Source: Candidatus Thiodiazotropha endoloripes | Lineage (GTDB): Bacteria > Pseudomonadota > Gammaproteobacteria > Chromatiales > Chromatiaceae | Assembly: GCF_001708965.1 (NCBI RefSeq) | Contig: NZ_LVJW01000003.1 | Location: forward strand, 930,001 to 994,000 | Length of the DNA stretch: 64,000 nt | Direction: 5' to 3' | Shown: positions 1 to 9,412 of the stretch, piece by piece | How the letters are laid out: each line of letters opens with the position of its first letter | How positions within the stretch are numbered: the first letter of the stretch is position 1 | The notes under the pieces: model-generated | Databases searched by the model: none | Told to the model about the DNA's origin: nothing | Seen by the model: only the letters and a program-made list of their open reading frames with translations | Program-made: the position numbers and the translations under genes

Positions 1-1
1 A

Positions 2-454
2 GCAAATCCACATACCTTCCTCGGTATCAATGAGTCGGGAGAGACCTCCATTGTCGCCACCACCGGCAATCGGGATACCCACCTGATACTGCGTGGCGGC
101 AGCCAGGGAGAGAACTACGATGAGTCCGAGGTGGTGAGTGTCGCTTCAGCCTTGCAGGAGGCTGGGTTGACTCCCAGATTGATGGTGGACTGTTCGCATG
201 CCAACAGCCGAAAAAACCATATGCGTCAGGTGGTGGTCTGGAGTGATCTGATCAAACAGATTGTTCAGGCCAGAGAGAAGGGGGCCGGGCAGTCGATGAT
301 TCTGGGTGCGATGCTTGAGAGCCACCTGAATGCCGGTCGTCAGGATATTCCTGAGGATCTTTCTGACTTGCAGTACGGGGTATCGGTGACAGATGCTTGT
401 ATCGACTGGCAGACGACCGAACAGTTGCTGCGGGAAGCTTATGAACAGCTTTAG
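2..454 (+). CDS. aroG: 3-deoxy-7-phosphoheptulonate synthase (class I), C-terminal part
   Basis: This is the C-terminal 150 residues of a class I DAHP synthase, which condenses PEP and erythrose 4-phosphate in the first step of the shikimate pathway. The reading frame is open from the window edge, so the start lies outside. Visible family signatures are the ILRGG segment, the DCSHANS motif with its metal-binding histidine, and a terminal EGVSVTDACI-like stretch (here YGVSVTDACIDW). The isozyme (Phe-, Tyr- or Trp-sensitive) cannot be told because the N-terminal allosteric region is missing, so the symbol stands for the family. The next gene lies about 130 bases downstream and is unlikely to share function. 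Confidence 0.93.
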   Translation, partial: ANPHTFLGINESGETSIVATTGNRDTHLILRGGSQGENYDESEVVSVASALQEAGLTPRLMVDCSHANSRKNHMRQVVVWSDLIKQIVQAREKGAGQSMILGAMLESHLNAGRQDIPEDLSDLQYGVSVTDACIDWQTTEQLLREAYEQL

Positions 455-498
455 GGGCTGATGGCAGTCAGCATCTCCACCATTGAGAGAGCGCTTTA

Positions 499-562
499 AT
501 CATCCCGTCCTATGCGGGGGCCCAGACAAACCAAGTAGAAGATTCCGCGTTTCAGCGGAATG
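499..562. repeat. Intergenic palindromic repeat, REP-like
   Basis: A 7-base inverted repeat, ATTCCGC (542-548) and GCGGAAT (555-561) with a 6-base loop, follows a second GC-rich stretch at about 499-520. The pattern resembles the ATTCCCGC/GCGGGAAT intergenic palindromes scattered through many proteobacterial genomes. It overlaps the upstream ATG at 560, which argues against that codon being the real start of the next gene. Only one copy can be judged here, so the repeat-family assignment is tentative. Confidence 0.4.
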
Positions 563-589
563 ATCGACTATTATCCAGGGAAAGCTGAT

Positions 590-1357
590 ATGTCCGAGCA
601 ATTGAAAACCGATCTGCAAACAGTGCAAGCGGCACGGGTGTTTTTTGGTCACCAATCCGTGGGCAACAACATCATCAGTGGATTGCAGCAGCTTGCACAA
701 AAAACGGGGTTTGATCTGAACATTGTGGATCTTGGTTCCATTGAGTCGGAGAGTCAGCCGAGCGGACTGGTGCATGGGCCCATTGGTGAAAATCGCAAGC
801 CGGTCAGCAAGTGCCGGGACTTCGAGCGGGTCATCGATCAGCAGCTGTCGGATAAAGTCGATTTTGCCCTGTTTAAATTCTGCTATATCGATGTCAACCG
901 AAATACAGACATTGATAATCTGTTCCGCGTCTATCGTTTTACCATGGACCAGTTGATGGATGATCATCCGCAAATTCGCTTCATCCACAGCACCATACCT
1001 CTCAGATGCAGTCCGAGCACTCCGGGTGTCCGATTGAAAGAGCTCGTCGGTAAACTGTTGGGTAAGAAGAACAACAGCAAACTGGATAACTTTCAGCGCA
1101 ATCAGTACAACCGGTTACTGGTCGAAACCTATGGGCAGAGTCAGGTGGTCGACATCGCCGCTGCGGAAGCCACGGGCAGCAATGGCCGTCGGGAGTCCTT
1201 CAAAATGCATGGAGTGGCCAATTCTGCTCTGCTGGAAGAGTACAGCTCCGACGGTGGACATCTGAATGCGTTGGGGCAACGTCGTGTAGCCCAGTCTTTC
1301 ATACATCAACTGGCCGATATAATACGCACTTCAACCACTGAACCGTCTGCTGGATAA
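590..1357 (+). CDS. Unassigned protein, SGNH-hydrolase-like ends
   Basis: A 255-residue protein I do not recognise by name. The N-terminal part has a hydrophobic strand ending in FFGHQSVGNN, which is placed like block I of SGNH/GDSL hydrolases but has H-Q-S in place of G-D-S. Near the C-terminus SSDGGHLNALGQ resembles block V, in which D and H complete the catalytic set. A fold of SGNH type is therefore possible but not shown. There is no signal peptide. I prefer the ATG at 590, because AGGGA lies about 8 bases upstream and the earlier ATG at 560 sits inside a palindrome. It appears to be a single-gene unit, followed by an inverted repeat at 1401-1425. Confidence 0.7.
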   Translation: MSEQLKTDLQTVQAARVFFGHQSVGNNIISGLQQLAQKTGFDLNIVDLGSIESESQPSGLVHGPIGENRKPVSKCRDFERVIDQQLSDKVDFALFKFCYIDVNRNTDIDNLFRVYRFTMDQLMDDHPQIRFIHSTIPLRCSPSTPGVRLKELVGKLLGKKNNSKLDNFQRNQYNRLLVETYGQSQVVDIAAAEATGSNGRRESFKMHGVANSALLEEYSSDGGHLNALGQRRVAQSFIHQLADIIRTSTTEPSAG

Positions 1358-1744
1358 CGGCATGCCCGCACCGATCTCCGGATCGTGATGATCACTCCGT
1401 CTGCTCAACTGATCGCATTGAGCAGGCCGCCTCAACCAATGAATTTTCAATACTTTTCGAAAGGTCGTTTGGGAACCTATTTCATTTAAGCGGCCGGTTG
1501 TTTTGCCGCTACAATTTATGGACCAGTTAAAAAACAATCCATCAGTACCTGCTGCCCATGTAGCACGAATAAGAGGCATCAGGGCCAATGGGAGTGGTAC
1601 TAACAGGCCCAAGTAGAGAGAGGCAGCTTGCAGAACCAACAGAGTGTATCCGGATTAAGCCTTTTGATGTGCTGGTAAAGCACATAAAGCCTTGTTCGGT
1701 TAAGGGGTTTTGCAGTTCAACATCGCAATGGGAAAGGAGCCGAG
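1358..1744. other. Intergenic region with two hairpins
   Basis: This 387-base gap holds no convincing gene. Two inverted repeats are visible: CTGCTCAA (1401-1408) with TTGAGCAG (1418-1425), and GCGGC (1490-1494) with GCCGC (1505-1509). Neither is followed by a T-run on the plus strand, so they are not clear intrinsic terminators. The promoter of the next gene should lie here, but I cannot pick one with confidence. Confidence 0.5.
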
Positions 1745-2623
1745 ATGTCTTCAAACGATCCACTCAACCAAACCATGCAGAATGATATTGCCAAGTTAGA
1801 GGGCAAACGCAAAATCCTTCAGCAGATTGTTGAAATCACTAATGCTTTAGAGAGTATGCAGGAGAGTCTGAATGCTGTATTGGTATTGGGTGTTGCTTCA
1901 AAGGATCTGCCCGAAGATGCCCTGAATCTCTACAGTTCCCTGAGTGACAGTCTGCGCAATCTGCCGATCAAACAGGTCCAGCTCTATTACAGCAACCTGG
2001 AGACCCTCATCAAGAGCCAGCTGGAAAAAATATTACAATATTCCGGGCTGGACTACTCCAAGGATGAGAACATCGAATTCATCTCCCTCTCCAGTGACGA
2101 TGAGGAGGCCACTGCGAGCCCACTCGATATGCTGGATGAGTTTAAGCGCACGGCTCAGACAGCCGTATCGATGCGGGTACTTCTACGCAAACGGGGCGTA
2201 CCCACCCCAGGCGCGACCATTCCAGTCTCTCCCCAGGTGATTAAGAGTCAGCTGGTCGATCTGGATAACCAGGAGAAACAGCAGAGGAAACAGGCTGAAG
2301 AGAAAATCGAAGATATGAAAGAGGATGTCCAGGGAATGCTGAACAATCCCGACTACCCGGATGGCATGAAAGAGATCCTGAAAGGGGTCGTGTCGAACCT
2401 GGAGCAGGATAAAAAGCTACTGTTGGCCGGTGCCTCCCTCTGTAAGCTCAGTTTTGTCGCAGAGGCTGAAGAGATTGTGGATGTACAGGATGTCGAGGTT
2501 GAAGAAACCATCGAGATAACCGCGGTAGCGGAGCCGGCTGAAGAGTCCGGATTTTCAGAACGGGCCAGTCGCTGGCTTAACAGTCCCTGGGATGTCTCTT
2601 GGAAAGATACGGCAGATCAGTAG
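1745..2623 (+). CDS. Unassigned acidic, helical protein
   Basis: A 292-residue protein with no recognised family. It begins after a strong ribosome binding site (AAAGGAG, 1733-1739). The N-terminal half is leucine-rich and probably helical. Residues about 175-205 (NQEKQQRKQAEEKIEDMKED) are highly charged and may form a coiled coil. The C-terminal fifth (from about residue 240) is rich in Glu, Val and Ala and likely disordered, ending in an aromatic WLNSPWDVSW segment that could be a docking peptide. It has no membrane segment and no signal peptide. It appears monocistronic and is followed by a clear intrinsic terminator at 2770-2793. Its function is unknown. Confidence 0.75.
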   Translation: MSSNDPLNQTMQNDIAKLEGKRKILQQIVEITNALESMQESLNAVLVLGVASKDLPEDALNLYSSLSDSLRNLPIKQVQLYYSNLETLIKSQLEKILQYSGLDYSKDENIEFISLSSDDEEATASPLDMLDEFKRTAQTAVSMRVLLRKRGVPTPGATIPVSPQVIKSQLVDLDNQEKQQRKQAEEKIEDMKEDVQGMLNNPDYPDGMKEILKGVVSNLEQDKKLLLAGASLCKLSFVAEAEEIVDVQDVEVEETIEITAVAEPAEESGFSERASRWLNSPWDVSWKDTADQ

Positions 2624-2769
2624 CTGTGGTTTGAGAGAGTTAAACATATTGGTTGATATCCTGATCGTTAGCTGAGCAGCACCGTCCCAAGACGGCAGAT
2701 GACAGATTATTAACCGCGACTGGTTTAAGGTCTTTGGATGGGTGGATATCCCCTGTTCCATCTCTTGAA

Positions 2770-2793
2770 ATCGGCGGAAATCCGCCGATTTTT
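2770..2793 (+). terminator. Intrinsic terminator after the acidic protein gene
   Basis: A perfect 8-base stem, ATCGGCGG (2770-2777) and CCGCCGAT (2782-2789), with a 4-base loop is followed immediately by a run of T. This is a textbook Rho-independent terminator in plus orientation. It ends the transcript of the gene at 1745 and lies just before a decayed gene remnant. Confidence 0.8.
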
Positions 2794-2927
2794 CCATTTC
2801 TGACATCATCTCAAACTGACTCATCCCTACGGGTACTCTGTTTTTCAGGCATATGGCCGGTTTTGGCCCCTTTTTTGCTCAATGAGATCCAATCCGTATT
2901 GTTCGGATTCTCCAAAGGAATCTCTGA

Positions 2928-3305
2928 ATGTTGCATGCCCTGGAGCCATTGGGTGGCACCAGTGAAGCGGTGCTCTCAACCTATTGGCCGGGAAAAGATC
3001 GAAAAACCTGAAAACGCAGGAATAAAAAAGTCCTTAAGAAGATGAAGGAGCGTCTGCAGGCTTTCGGTCATGCTTTAGATGCGGCTATGCGAAGAGAAGA
3101 GTTCCTTGGTTAAACATATCTTGGTCATCACTGCCATCCAGCCGATCGCATTCCTCAGGAGGCTGAAAGATATGATGCGGAGATCATTGTGATTAGAAAC
3201 TGCAGTGAAGGATTTATTCGAAGTGGTTTGTTAGGATCCACAGTTCGTCATTTCACCCAAGTGAGTCGCCTCCCGATAATGAAGGTGCCAAACTGTAACC
3301 GATAA
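2928..3305 (+). pseudogene. Decayed universal stress protein (UspA-like)
   Basis: One reading frame across this stretch reads like the second half of a Usp domain but is broken by in-frame stops at 3009 (TGA) and 3111 (TAA), with another TGA just upstream at 2925. Recognisable parts are MLHALEP near the start, then KKMKERLQAFGHAL, HPADRIPQEAERYDAEIIVI, and a terminal segment with SGLLGSTVRHF and PIMKVP. These match the usual Usp order of helix, 'HxAxxI...A...D.IVxG', and 'LLGS...P.xxV'. The glycine-rich ATP-binding loop is degraded. I infer a pseudogene; a non-coding coincidence is unlikely given the length of the match. Confidence 0.55.
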
Positions 3306-3324
3306 ACCTGGAATCGTTTTTAGT

Positions 3325-5604
3325 ATGTCTGAAGAGTTGAGAAAGGCGGCACTCGATTATCATCGATCCCCCAAACCCGGCAAGCTTGAAATCAAATCGA
3401 CCAAGCCGATGGCCAATCAGCATGATCTGGCGTTGGCCTATTCACCCGGTGTAGCCGCCGCCTGTGAAGAGATTGCTCAAGATCCCAATCGTGCCGCTGA
3501 CTATACTGCCAGAGGCAATCTGGTTGCGGTAATTTCCAATGGCACGGCTGTATTGGGCCTGGGGGCAATCGGCAGTCTGGCCTCAAAGCCGGTGATGGAG
3601 GGTAAGGCGGTACTGTTCAAGCAGTTTGCCGATATTGACGTATTCGACATTGAGATCGATGAGCTGGATCCCCATCAGTTTATCGAGACTGTTGCCCGCC
3701 TTGAACCCAGCTTCGGCGGCATCAATCTGGAAGATATCAAAGCGCCGGAGTGTTTCATCATTGAAAAGGCACTCAAGGAGCGGATGAATATTCCTGTCTT
3801 TCATGATGATCAACACGGCACTGCCATTGTTGTCTGTGCCGCGATTCTGAATGGTCTGAAGGTGGTCGGTAAGGATATCGGTGAAATCAGATTGGTCAGC
3901 GCCGGTGCCGGCGCGGCCGCTTTGGCCTGCCTGGGACTGTTGGTGGACCTGGGTCTGAAAAAAGAAAATATCATCGTTACCGATATTGCCGGTGTCGTCT
4001 ACAAGGGCCGCAGTGAGGAGATGGATCCCTACAAGTCGGAGTATGCCGTCGACACCGAGCTGCGCACCCTCGAACAGGCACTGGATGGTGCCGACCTGTT
4101 TCTTGGTCTCTCTGCGGCAGGTGTCTTGAAAGCCGACTGGTTGCCGAAGATGGCAGCCAATCCTTTGATCATGGCGCTTGCCAATCCCACCCCTGAAATA
4201 TTGCCTGAGGAGGCGAAACGGGTTCGGCCCGATGCGATACTGGCGACTGGGCGGACCGACTACCCGAACCAGGTGAACAATGTACTCTGTTTTCCCTTTC
4301 TCTTCAGAGGGGCGCTGGACGTGGGGGCGACAGAGATCAACAGCGCCATGAAGATGGCTTGTGTAAAGGCAATTGCCGAGATTGCCCAAGCCGAATCCTC
4401 GGATGTGGTTCGATCGGCCTATGGCGGACAATCCCTGCAGTTCGGTCCGGAGTATCTGATTCCCAAACCCTTTGATCAGCGGCTGATGGTCTCTGTCCCA
4501 TGTGCCGTTGCCAAGGCGGCTATGGAGTCCGGTGTGGCGCTAAGGCCGATCGAAGACCTGGAGAGTTATCGTGCCCGTTTACAACACCGGGTGTTCCGTA
4601 CCAGTCTGACCATGCGTCCTCTGTTTGAGCGTGCCCGTGCGGACATCCGGCGTATTGTCTACGCGGAGGGTGAAGAAGAGCGGGTGCTGGAGGTTGCGCA
4701 GCAGGCGGTCGATCAGGGCATCGCCAGGCCGGTACTGATCGGACGCCGCGAGGTGATCGTGCAACGGATTAAGAAACTGGGCCTGCGTCTGACTGAGAAC
4801 AGTGATTTCGAAGTAGTCGATCAACTCGATAATCCAAACTTTGAGCTGCATGCCAAAACCTTCTTCGAAATGGTTCAAAGGCGAGGATTTTCACCAAAAG
4901 AAGCAAGGAAATATCTGAATCGCAATCCGACTGTATTGGCTGCGATAATGCTTTCTATAGGTGAAGTTGACGCAATGATTTGTGGTACCGTTGGCCGTTA
5001 CCGCAAGCATCTTAAAAATGTCACAGAAATCATTGGTACCGAAAGTGGTATAAATAAGCTATCTTCCATGAATGCCCTGGTGTTGCATTCAGGCACTCTG
5101 TTCATGGCGGACACCTATGTGCAGGAAGACCCCTCTGCGGAGGATCTGGCTGAGATTGTATCTCTGTGTGCAGAAGAGGTGCTGTGGTTCGGTGTGCAGC
5201 CCAAGGTGGCACTGGTCTCGCATTCGAATTTCGGCAGTCACGACTCACCTTCTGCCGGAAAAATGCAACGTGTGCTTGAACTGGTCCGACAGCGTATGCC
5301 CGATCTTGAGATCGAAGGTGAGATGCATGCTGATCTGGCACTCTCGGAAGAGTTGCGCAGCAGCCGCTTTCCCAATTCGCGTTTGAAAGACAGCGCAAAT
5401 CTGTTGGTGATGCCGAATCAGGATGCGGCTAATATCGCCTTCAATATGTTGAAGGTTTTAGGCGAAGGAATCGCCATCGGCCCGATCCTGATCGGCACGG
5501 CCAAGTCAGCTCACATTGTGACGCCGAGCATCAGCGTACGCGGACTTCTGAATATGACTGCACTGGCCACTGTGCGTGCCAGTTGCATGATGAAGCGTGA
5601 TTGA
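3325..5604 (+). CDS. maeB: NADP-dependent malic enzyme, MaeB type
   Basis: A 759-residue enzyme that oxidatively decarboxylates malate to pyruvate with reduction of NADP. The N-terminal malic-enzyme and NAD-binding domains fill roughly residues 1-430, with YSPGVA and DDQHGTA motifs, and the remaining residues form the phosphotransacetylase-like domain typical of the long MaeB class. That second domain usually binds acetyl-CoA as a regulator instead of acting as a transacetylase. Length matches the family. The start ATG has only a weak upstream ribosome site. It precedes the sdh operon by about 120 bases, which places two malate/succinate enzymes side by side, though co-transcription is not certain. 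Confidence 0.96.
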   Translation: MSEELRKAALDYHRSPKPGKLEIKSTKPMANQHDLALAYSPGVAAACEEIAQDPNRAADYTARGNLVAVISNGTAVLGLGAIGSLASKPVMEGKAVLFKQFADIDVFDIEIDELDPHQFIETVARLEPSFGGINLEDIKAPECFIIEKALKERMNIPVFHDDQHGTAIVVCAAILNGLKVVGKDIGEIRLVSAGAGAAALACLGLLVDLGLKKENIIVTDIAGVVYKGRSEEMDPYKSEYAVDTELRTLEQALDGADLFLGLSAAGVLKADWLPKMAANPLIMALANPTPEILPEEAKRVRPDAILATGRTDYPNQVNNVLCFPFLFRGALDVGATEINSAMKMACVKAIAEIAQAESSDVVRSAYGGQSLQFGPEYLIPKPFDQRLMVSVPCAVAKAAMESGVALRPIEDLESYRARLQHRVFRTSLTMRPLFERARADIRRIVYAEGEEERVLEVAQQAVDQGIARPVLIGRREVIVQRIKKLGLRLTENSDFEVVDQLDNPNFELHAKTFFEMVQRRGFSPKEARKYLNRNPTVLAAIMLSIGEVDAMICGTVGRYRKHLKNVTEIIGTESGINKLSSMNALVLHSGTLFMADTYVQEDPSAEDLAEIVSLCAEEVLWFGVQPKVALVSHSNFGSHDSPSAGKMQRVLELVRQRMPDLEIEGEMHADLALSEELRSSRFPNSRLKDSANLLVMPNQDAANIAFNMLKVLGEGIAIGPILIGTAKSAHIVTPSISVRGLLNMTALATVRASCMMKRD

Positions 5605-5724
5605 CTATGGATGTTGATCAAAACCAGTTGCAGGTTTGCTGGTTGGTAAATCGGGTTTCATTTAATTGTTAACAGAACCTAGTCCTCCATCGTTTATTTT
5701 GAATTTTATTTGGAATACGACACT

Positions 5725-6105
5725 ATGCTAGACACGAAACCAAGACCTGTGTTTCTTAATCTTTTTAAAATACGTCTGCCTATGGCGGGCATCATGTCAA
5801 TCATTCATCGGGCAACCGGTGTGGTCATGGTGCTCTCCATTCCCTTGTTGATCTATCTGTTTGATCTCTCCCTTTCGGGGGTGGATGGGTTTGCAGCGGC
5901 AAAAGCCATACTCGGCATGGGATTGGTCAAACTGATTCTGTTTCTGATGCTGTGGGCATTGATGCACCATCTGTTGGCAGGTATCCGATACCTTTTGATC
6001 GACATCGATATCGGTGTTGAAAAGCCACTGTTTCGTCAGACGGCCCTGGCCGTCACTGTGGCTGCCCCGGTAGTGGCTCTGATTCTGCTGGGAGGTCTGC
6101 TATGA
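5725..6105 (+). CDS. sdhC: Succinate dehydrogenase cytochrome b556 subunit
   Basis: Membrane anchor subunit C of respiratory complex II, 126 residues from the ATG at 5725. An upstream TTG at 5710 is in frame, but the ATG gives the usual N-terminus (LDTKPRPVFLNLFKIRLP). Three membrane helices are visible. SIIHRATG carries the conserved Ser and Arg of the quinone site, and MHHLLAGIRYL carries the haem-ligand histidine region. It is the first gene of sdhCDAB-sdhE and overlaps sdhD by four bases, which suggests translational coupling. Confidence 0.96.
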   Translation: MLDTKPRPVFLNLFKIRLPMAGIMSIIHRATGVVMVLSIPLLIYLFDLSLSGVDGFAAAKAILGMGLVKLILFLMLWALMHHLLAGIRYLLIDIDIGVEKPLFRQTALAVTVAAPVVALILLGGLL

Positions 6106-6443
6106 GTCGTCGTGCAAGCGGTTTGAGAGCCTGGTTTCTGCAGCGTGCCAGTGCCATCTATCTGTTACTGTTTTTTCTCTACATACTGCTGCATTTCATT
6201 GTCGATGCACCGGCAGATCATGCGGCCTGGCAGAGCTGGGTGGCGCAACCGCTGGTTGGCTTCGGTCTGCTGCTGTTCTTTGCCTCACTATTGCTTCATG
6301 CCTGGGTCGGGATACGTGATGTGGTGATCGACTACGTTCATCCTACAGCGATTCGTGTCTCAGTACTGTCCGTGATCGGCTTTGTACTTATCGGCTGCGC
6401 ACTTTGGGTGCTGCAGGTCATCATTCTCGCGCACGTCGCCTGA
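6102..6443 (+). CDS. sdhD: Succinate dehydrogenase membrane anchor subunit
   Basis: Membrane anchor subunit D of complex II, 113 residues with three hydrophobic helices. The segment LLHAWVGIRDVVIDY holds the histidine expected to ligate haem b and the Asp/Tyr region near the quinone site. The start codon overlaps the sdhC stop (ATGA), and sdhA begins about 20 bases after its stop. Length and position match gammaproteobacterial operons. Confidence 0.95.
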   Translation: MSRRASGLRAWFLQRASAIYLLLFFLYILLHFIVDAPADHAAWQSWVAQPLVGFGLLLFFASLLLHAWVGIRDVVIDYVHPTAIRVSVLSVIGFVLIGCALWVLQVIILAHVA

Positions 6444-6463
6444 ACAGAAAGGGTTACTCATAC

Positions 6464-8224
6464 ATGGCACTTGAAAAACAACGATTCGATACACTCATTC
6501 TGGGCGCCGGTGGCGCTGGTTTGAATGCAGCGCTTCAATTGGCCAACGCAAATCTGAAGGTGGCCGTTGTATCCAAGGTCTTTCCTACCCGTTCCCATAC
6601 AGTGGCAGCCCAGGGTGGTGTAAATGCGGCTTTGGCCAATGTGTTGCCTGACAACTGGCACTGGCATATGTTCGATACCGTGAAGGGATCTGACTACCTG
6701 GGCGACCAGGATGCCATTGAGTACATGTGCCGTGAAGCGATACCCACGGTCTATGAGCTCGAGCACAACGGGGTGCCTTTCTCCAGGCTGCCCAATGGCA
6801 AGATCTATCAGCGGGCGTTTGGTGGTCAGAGTCAGAACTTCGGTGGCGATCAGGCGGCACGAACCTGTGCTGCGGCCGACCGTACCGGTCATGCCATACT
6901 GCATACCCTCTACCAACAGAACATTCGCGCCAAAACCCATTTTTATGATGAGTACTTCGCGGCCGATCTGATCAAGGATGAAGAGGGGATCGTAGTGGGT
7001 GCACTGGTACTGAATATTGCCACTGGTGAACCACTGCTGATCGAGTCAAAGACAACCTTGCTTGCAACCGGTGGTTGCGGACAGGTATTTCGTACCACCA
7101 GTAACGCCCACATCAACACGGGTGATGGCATGGCGATGGCACTGCGCGCCGGATTGCCGCTGATGGATATGGAGTTCTTCCAGTTCCACCCAACCGGTAT
7201 TGCCGGTAAGGGGATGCTGATCACGGAAGGTGTTCGCGGCGAGGGTGGCTATCTGATCAACAAGGACGGGGAGCGCTTCATGGAGAAATACGCTCCCAAT
7301 GCAAAAGATCTGGCGAGTCGGGACGTGGTAGCACGTTCCATCGTCACCGAAGTGAGAGAAGGACGTGGCTGTGGCCCGGACGCTGATCATGTCATGCTGA
7401 AGGTGGATCACCTTGGCGAAGATGTCATTGCCAAGCGTCTGCCCGGTATCCGCGAAAGCTCCAAGATCTTTGCCGGTGTCGATCCTGTACAGGATCCGAT
7501 TCCGGTCTTTCCAACCGCGCACTATGTGATGGGCGGCATACCCACGGACCGTTTTGGTCGGGTGATGCCAGAGGCCAGTGATGATGGTGATCCGCTGCCC
7601 GGTTTATACGCTGCCGGCGAATGTGCCTGTGCTTCCGTGCATGGCGCCAACCGCCTGGGTGGTAACTCACTGCTCGATATCCTGGTGTTCGGTCGTCTGG
7701 CGGGGCACAACATCATTGACTATGTAAAGCAGAACAGTGCACATCGGCCATTGCCTGATGAGAGTGTTGCTCAAGCCGTGGACAGACTCGAAAGATGGAA
7801 TGTCAAAGGCGAGGGTATCACCGTCAGTGAACTGCGTAAGGAGTTCCGTAAGACCATGGAGGATCATGCCGGTGTATTCAGGGTAGAGGATATGATGGCT
7901 GATGGTGTCGAGAAGGTGAAAGCGATCCGGGACAAGCTGAAGGATGTGCGCCTGACCGATCACTCCGCGACCTTCAATACCAATCGAACCGAGGCGCTTG
8001 AGCTGGAGAACCTGATCGATGTGGGTCTGTCGATTGCAGTCTCAGCCCTGCACCGCAAAGAGAGTCGGGGTGCCCACTCCAGGCCCGATTTTCCGAAACG
8101 GGAGGATGGTGAATGGATGAAGCACACCTTGTACTGGAAAGAGAGCGATAAGCTGGAATACAAGGGTGTACGCTCTCAACCGCTGACAGTGGAGAGTTTT
8201 CCACCGAAAGAGCGTGTCTACTGA
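6464..8224 (+). CDS. sdhA: Succinate dehydrogenase flavoprotein subunit
   Basis: Catalytic subunit of complex II, 586 residues, oxidising succinate to fumarate with covalently bound FAD. The FAD-binding GAGGAG is at residues 14-19. SHTVAAQGG carries His45, the covalent FAD attachment site. FQFHPTG and HGANRLGGNSLLD are further conserved active-site and FAD-contact segments. The start is set at the ATG at 6464, preceded by GAAAGGG. An open frame extends upstream into sdhD but does not match the family. A small inverted repeat (CAACCG/CGGTTG, 8240-8260) lies between sdhA and sdhB. Confidence 0.97.
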   Translation: MALEKQRFDTLILGAGGAGLNAALQLANANLKVAVVSKVFPTRSHTVAAQGGVNAALANVLPDNWHWHMFDTVKGSDYLGDQDAIEYMCREAIPTVYELEHNGVPFSRLPNGKIYQRAFGGQSQNFGGDQAARTCAAADRTGHAILHTLYQQNIRAKTHFYDEYFAADLIKDEEGIVVGALVLNIATGEPLLIESKTTLLATGGCGQVFRTTSNAHINTGDGMAMALRAGLPLMDMEFFQFHPTGIAGKGMLITEGVRGEGGYLINKDGERFMEKYAPNAKDLASRDVVARSIVTEVREGRGCGPDADHVMLKVDHLGEDVIAKRLPGIRESSKIFAGVDPVQDPIPVFPTAHYVMGGIPTDRFGRVMPEASDDGDPLPGLYAAGECACASVHGANRLGGNSLLDILVFGRLAGHNIIDYVKQNSAHRPLPDESVAQAVDRLERWNVKGEGITVSELRKEFRKTMEDHAGVFRVEDMMADGVEKVKAIRDKLKDVRLTDHSATFNTNRTEALELENLIDVGLSIAVSALHRKESRGAHSRPDFPKREDGEWMKHTLYWKESDKLEYKGVRSQPLTVESFPPKERVY

Positions 8225-8308
8225 TTGAGTTCGTTTTGACAACCGTGCTGTCTGCGGTTGGTTCCGTAACAGCCAATTCAAAACGCAAACAAGAGATGAG
8301 GTTTGAAT

Positions 8309-9001
8309 ATGAAAGTCAGCGTATATCGCTACAATCCTGAAACTGATAACGAACCCTACATGCAGGAGTTCGAGATTGAAACCCGTCAAGGCATGATGTT
8401 GCGAGATGCCCTGTTGGCGGTGCAGGATCAGGATGAGTCCTTTACCTTCAGACACTCCTGCGGTGAGGGTGTGTGTGGCTCTGATGGGGTGAACGTCAAC
8501 GGCAGCAATAAGCTGGCCTGTATCACCCCCTTGAGTGAATTGAAGGAGCCGGTTGAGGTCAGGCCATTCCCAGGTCGTCCGGTGATCCGCGATCTGGTTG
8601 TGGATATGAGTCAGTTCTATGCTCAATACAAACAGGTCGATCCTTGGTTGATCCGAAAGGAACCGATGCCGGAACAGGAGATTCTGCAATCTCCGGAAGA
8701 CCGTGACAAACTGGATGGGCTCTACGAATGTATCATGTGTGGCTGCTGCTCCACCTCCTGCCCCTCGTTCTGGTGGAACCCGGACAAATTCCTTGGACCT
8801 CAGGCACTTTTGAGCGCCTGCCGTTTTCTGGCAGACAGTCGGGATCAGGCCAGTGAGGAGCGCTTGGATAATCTCGAAGGGCCATACAAACTGTTCCGCT
8901 GTCACACCATCATGAACTGTGTCGAGGCCTGCCCTAAAAATCTCAATCCCACCAAAGCGATCGGCCACATCAAAGCGATCATGTTGAAAGACGCGATTTG
9001 A
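8309..9001 (+). CDS. sdhB: Succinate dehydrogenase iron-sulfur subunit
   Basis: Electron-transfer subunit of complex II, 230 residues. The 2Fe-2S site is formed by Cys51, Cys56, Asp59 and Cys71 (SCGEGVCGSD ... LAC), with Asp in the third position as in many enterobacterial enzymes. The 4Fe-4S and 3Fe-4S sites lie in CIMCGCCSTSCP and CHTIMNCVEACPK. The ATG at 8309 is preceded by GAGG at a good distance; the in-frame TTG at 8303 is less likely. sdhE follows after 16 bases. Confidence 0.97.
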   Translation: MKVSVYRYNPETDNEPYMQEFEIETRQGMMLRDALLAVQDQDESFTFRHSCGEGVCGSDGVNVNGSNKLACITPLSELKEPVEVRPFPGRPVIRDLVVDMSQFYAQYKQVDPWLIRKEPMPEQEILQSPEDRDKLDGLYECIMCGCCSTSCPSFWWNPDKFLGPQALLSACRFLADSRDQASEERLDNLEGPYKLFRCHTIMNCVEACPKNLNPTKAIGHIKAIMLKDAI

Positions 9002-9017
9002 GTTTCAATGGTGCAAT

Positions 9018-9278
9018 GTGATTGATAATGGTGAATTGAATAATCTGGATCGCTTACGCTGGCAGTGTCGGCGTGGCATGTTGGAGTTGGATGTGCTGCT
9101 GGAGGCCTTTCTTGATCAGCACTATTCGGATATGCCGCCGCGTATGCAGCGGCATTTCATTCAACTGCTGGAGTTTCCCGATCCGATCATTCATGCCTGG
9201 TGTGTCGGTGGTGAGAAACCTGACGATGAGGAGTTCGCTGAATTGGTTGCCTCAATCCGGGCCACATCCGTCGCCTGA
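9018..9278 (+). CDS. sdhE: FAD assembly factor SdhE
   Basis: Small soluble protein of 86 residues that promotes covalent flavinylation of SdhA. The hallmark RGxxE motif is present in CRRGMLELD near residue 20, and the five-helix length fits. The start is a GTG. It is the last gene of the sdh operon, as in many gammaproteobacteria, and no intrinsic terminator is evident after it. Confidence 0.92.
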   Translation: MIDNGELNNLDRLRWQCRRGMLELDVLLEAFLDQHYSDMPPRMQRHFIQLLEFPDPIIHAWCVGGEKPDDEEFAELVASIRATSVA

Positions 9279-9412
9279 TTTTCCGATCCAATCCTGACAT
9301 CGACAACATACCCGGCACCAAAGGTGTTTGGCTTCAGTTCTCCCTTCCCCTGTTTTGTAAACGATCGATCAAAGGGGCAATCTTATGAGTCTTTACGTAC
9401 CTGAATGGTGGA

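Noticed and set aside
2734-3045. Open frame of 103 codons overlapping the Usp remnant
   Set aside because: Composition is not protein-like, and the neighbouring frame carries the Usp pattern.
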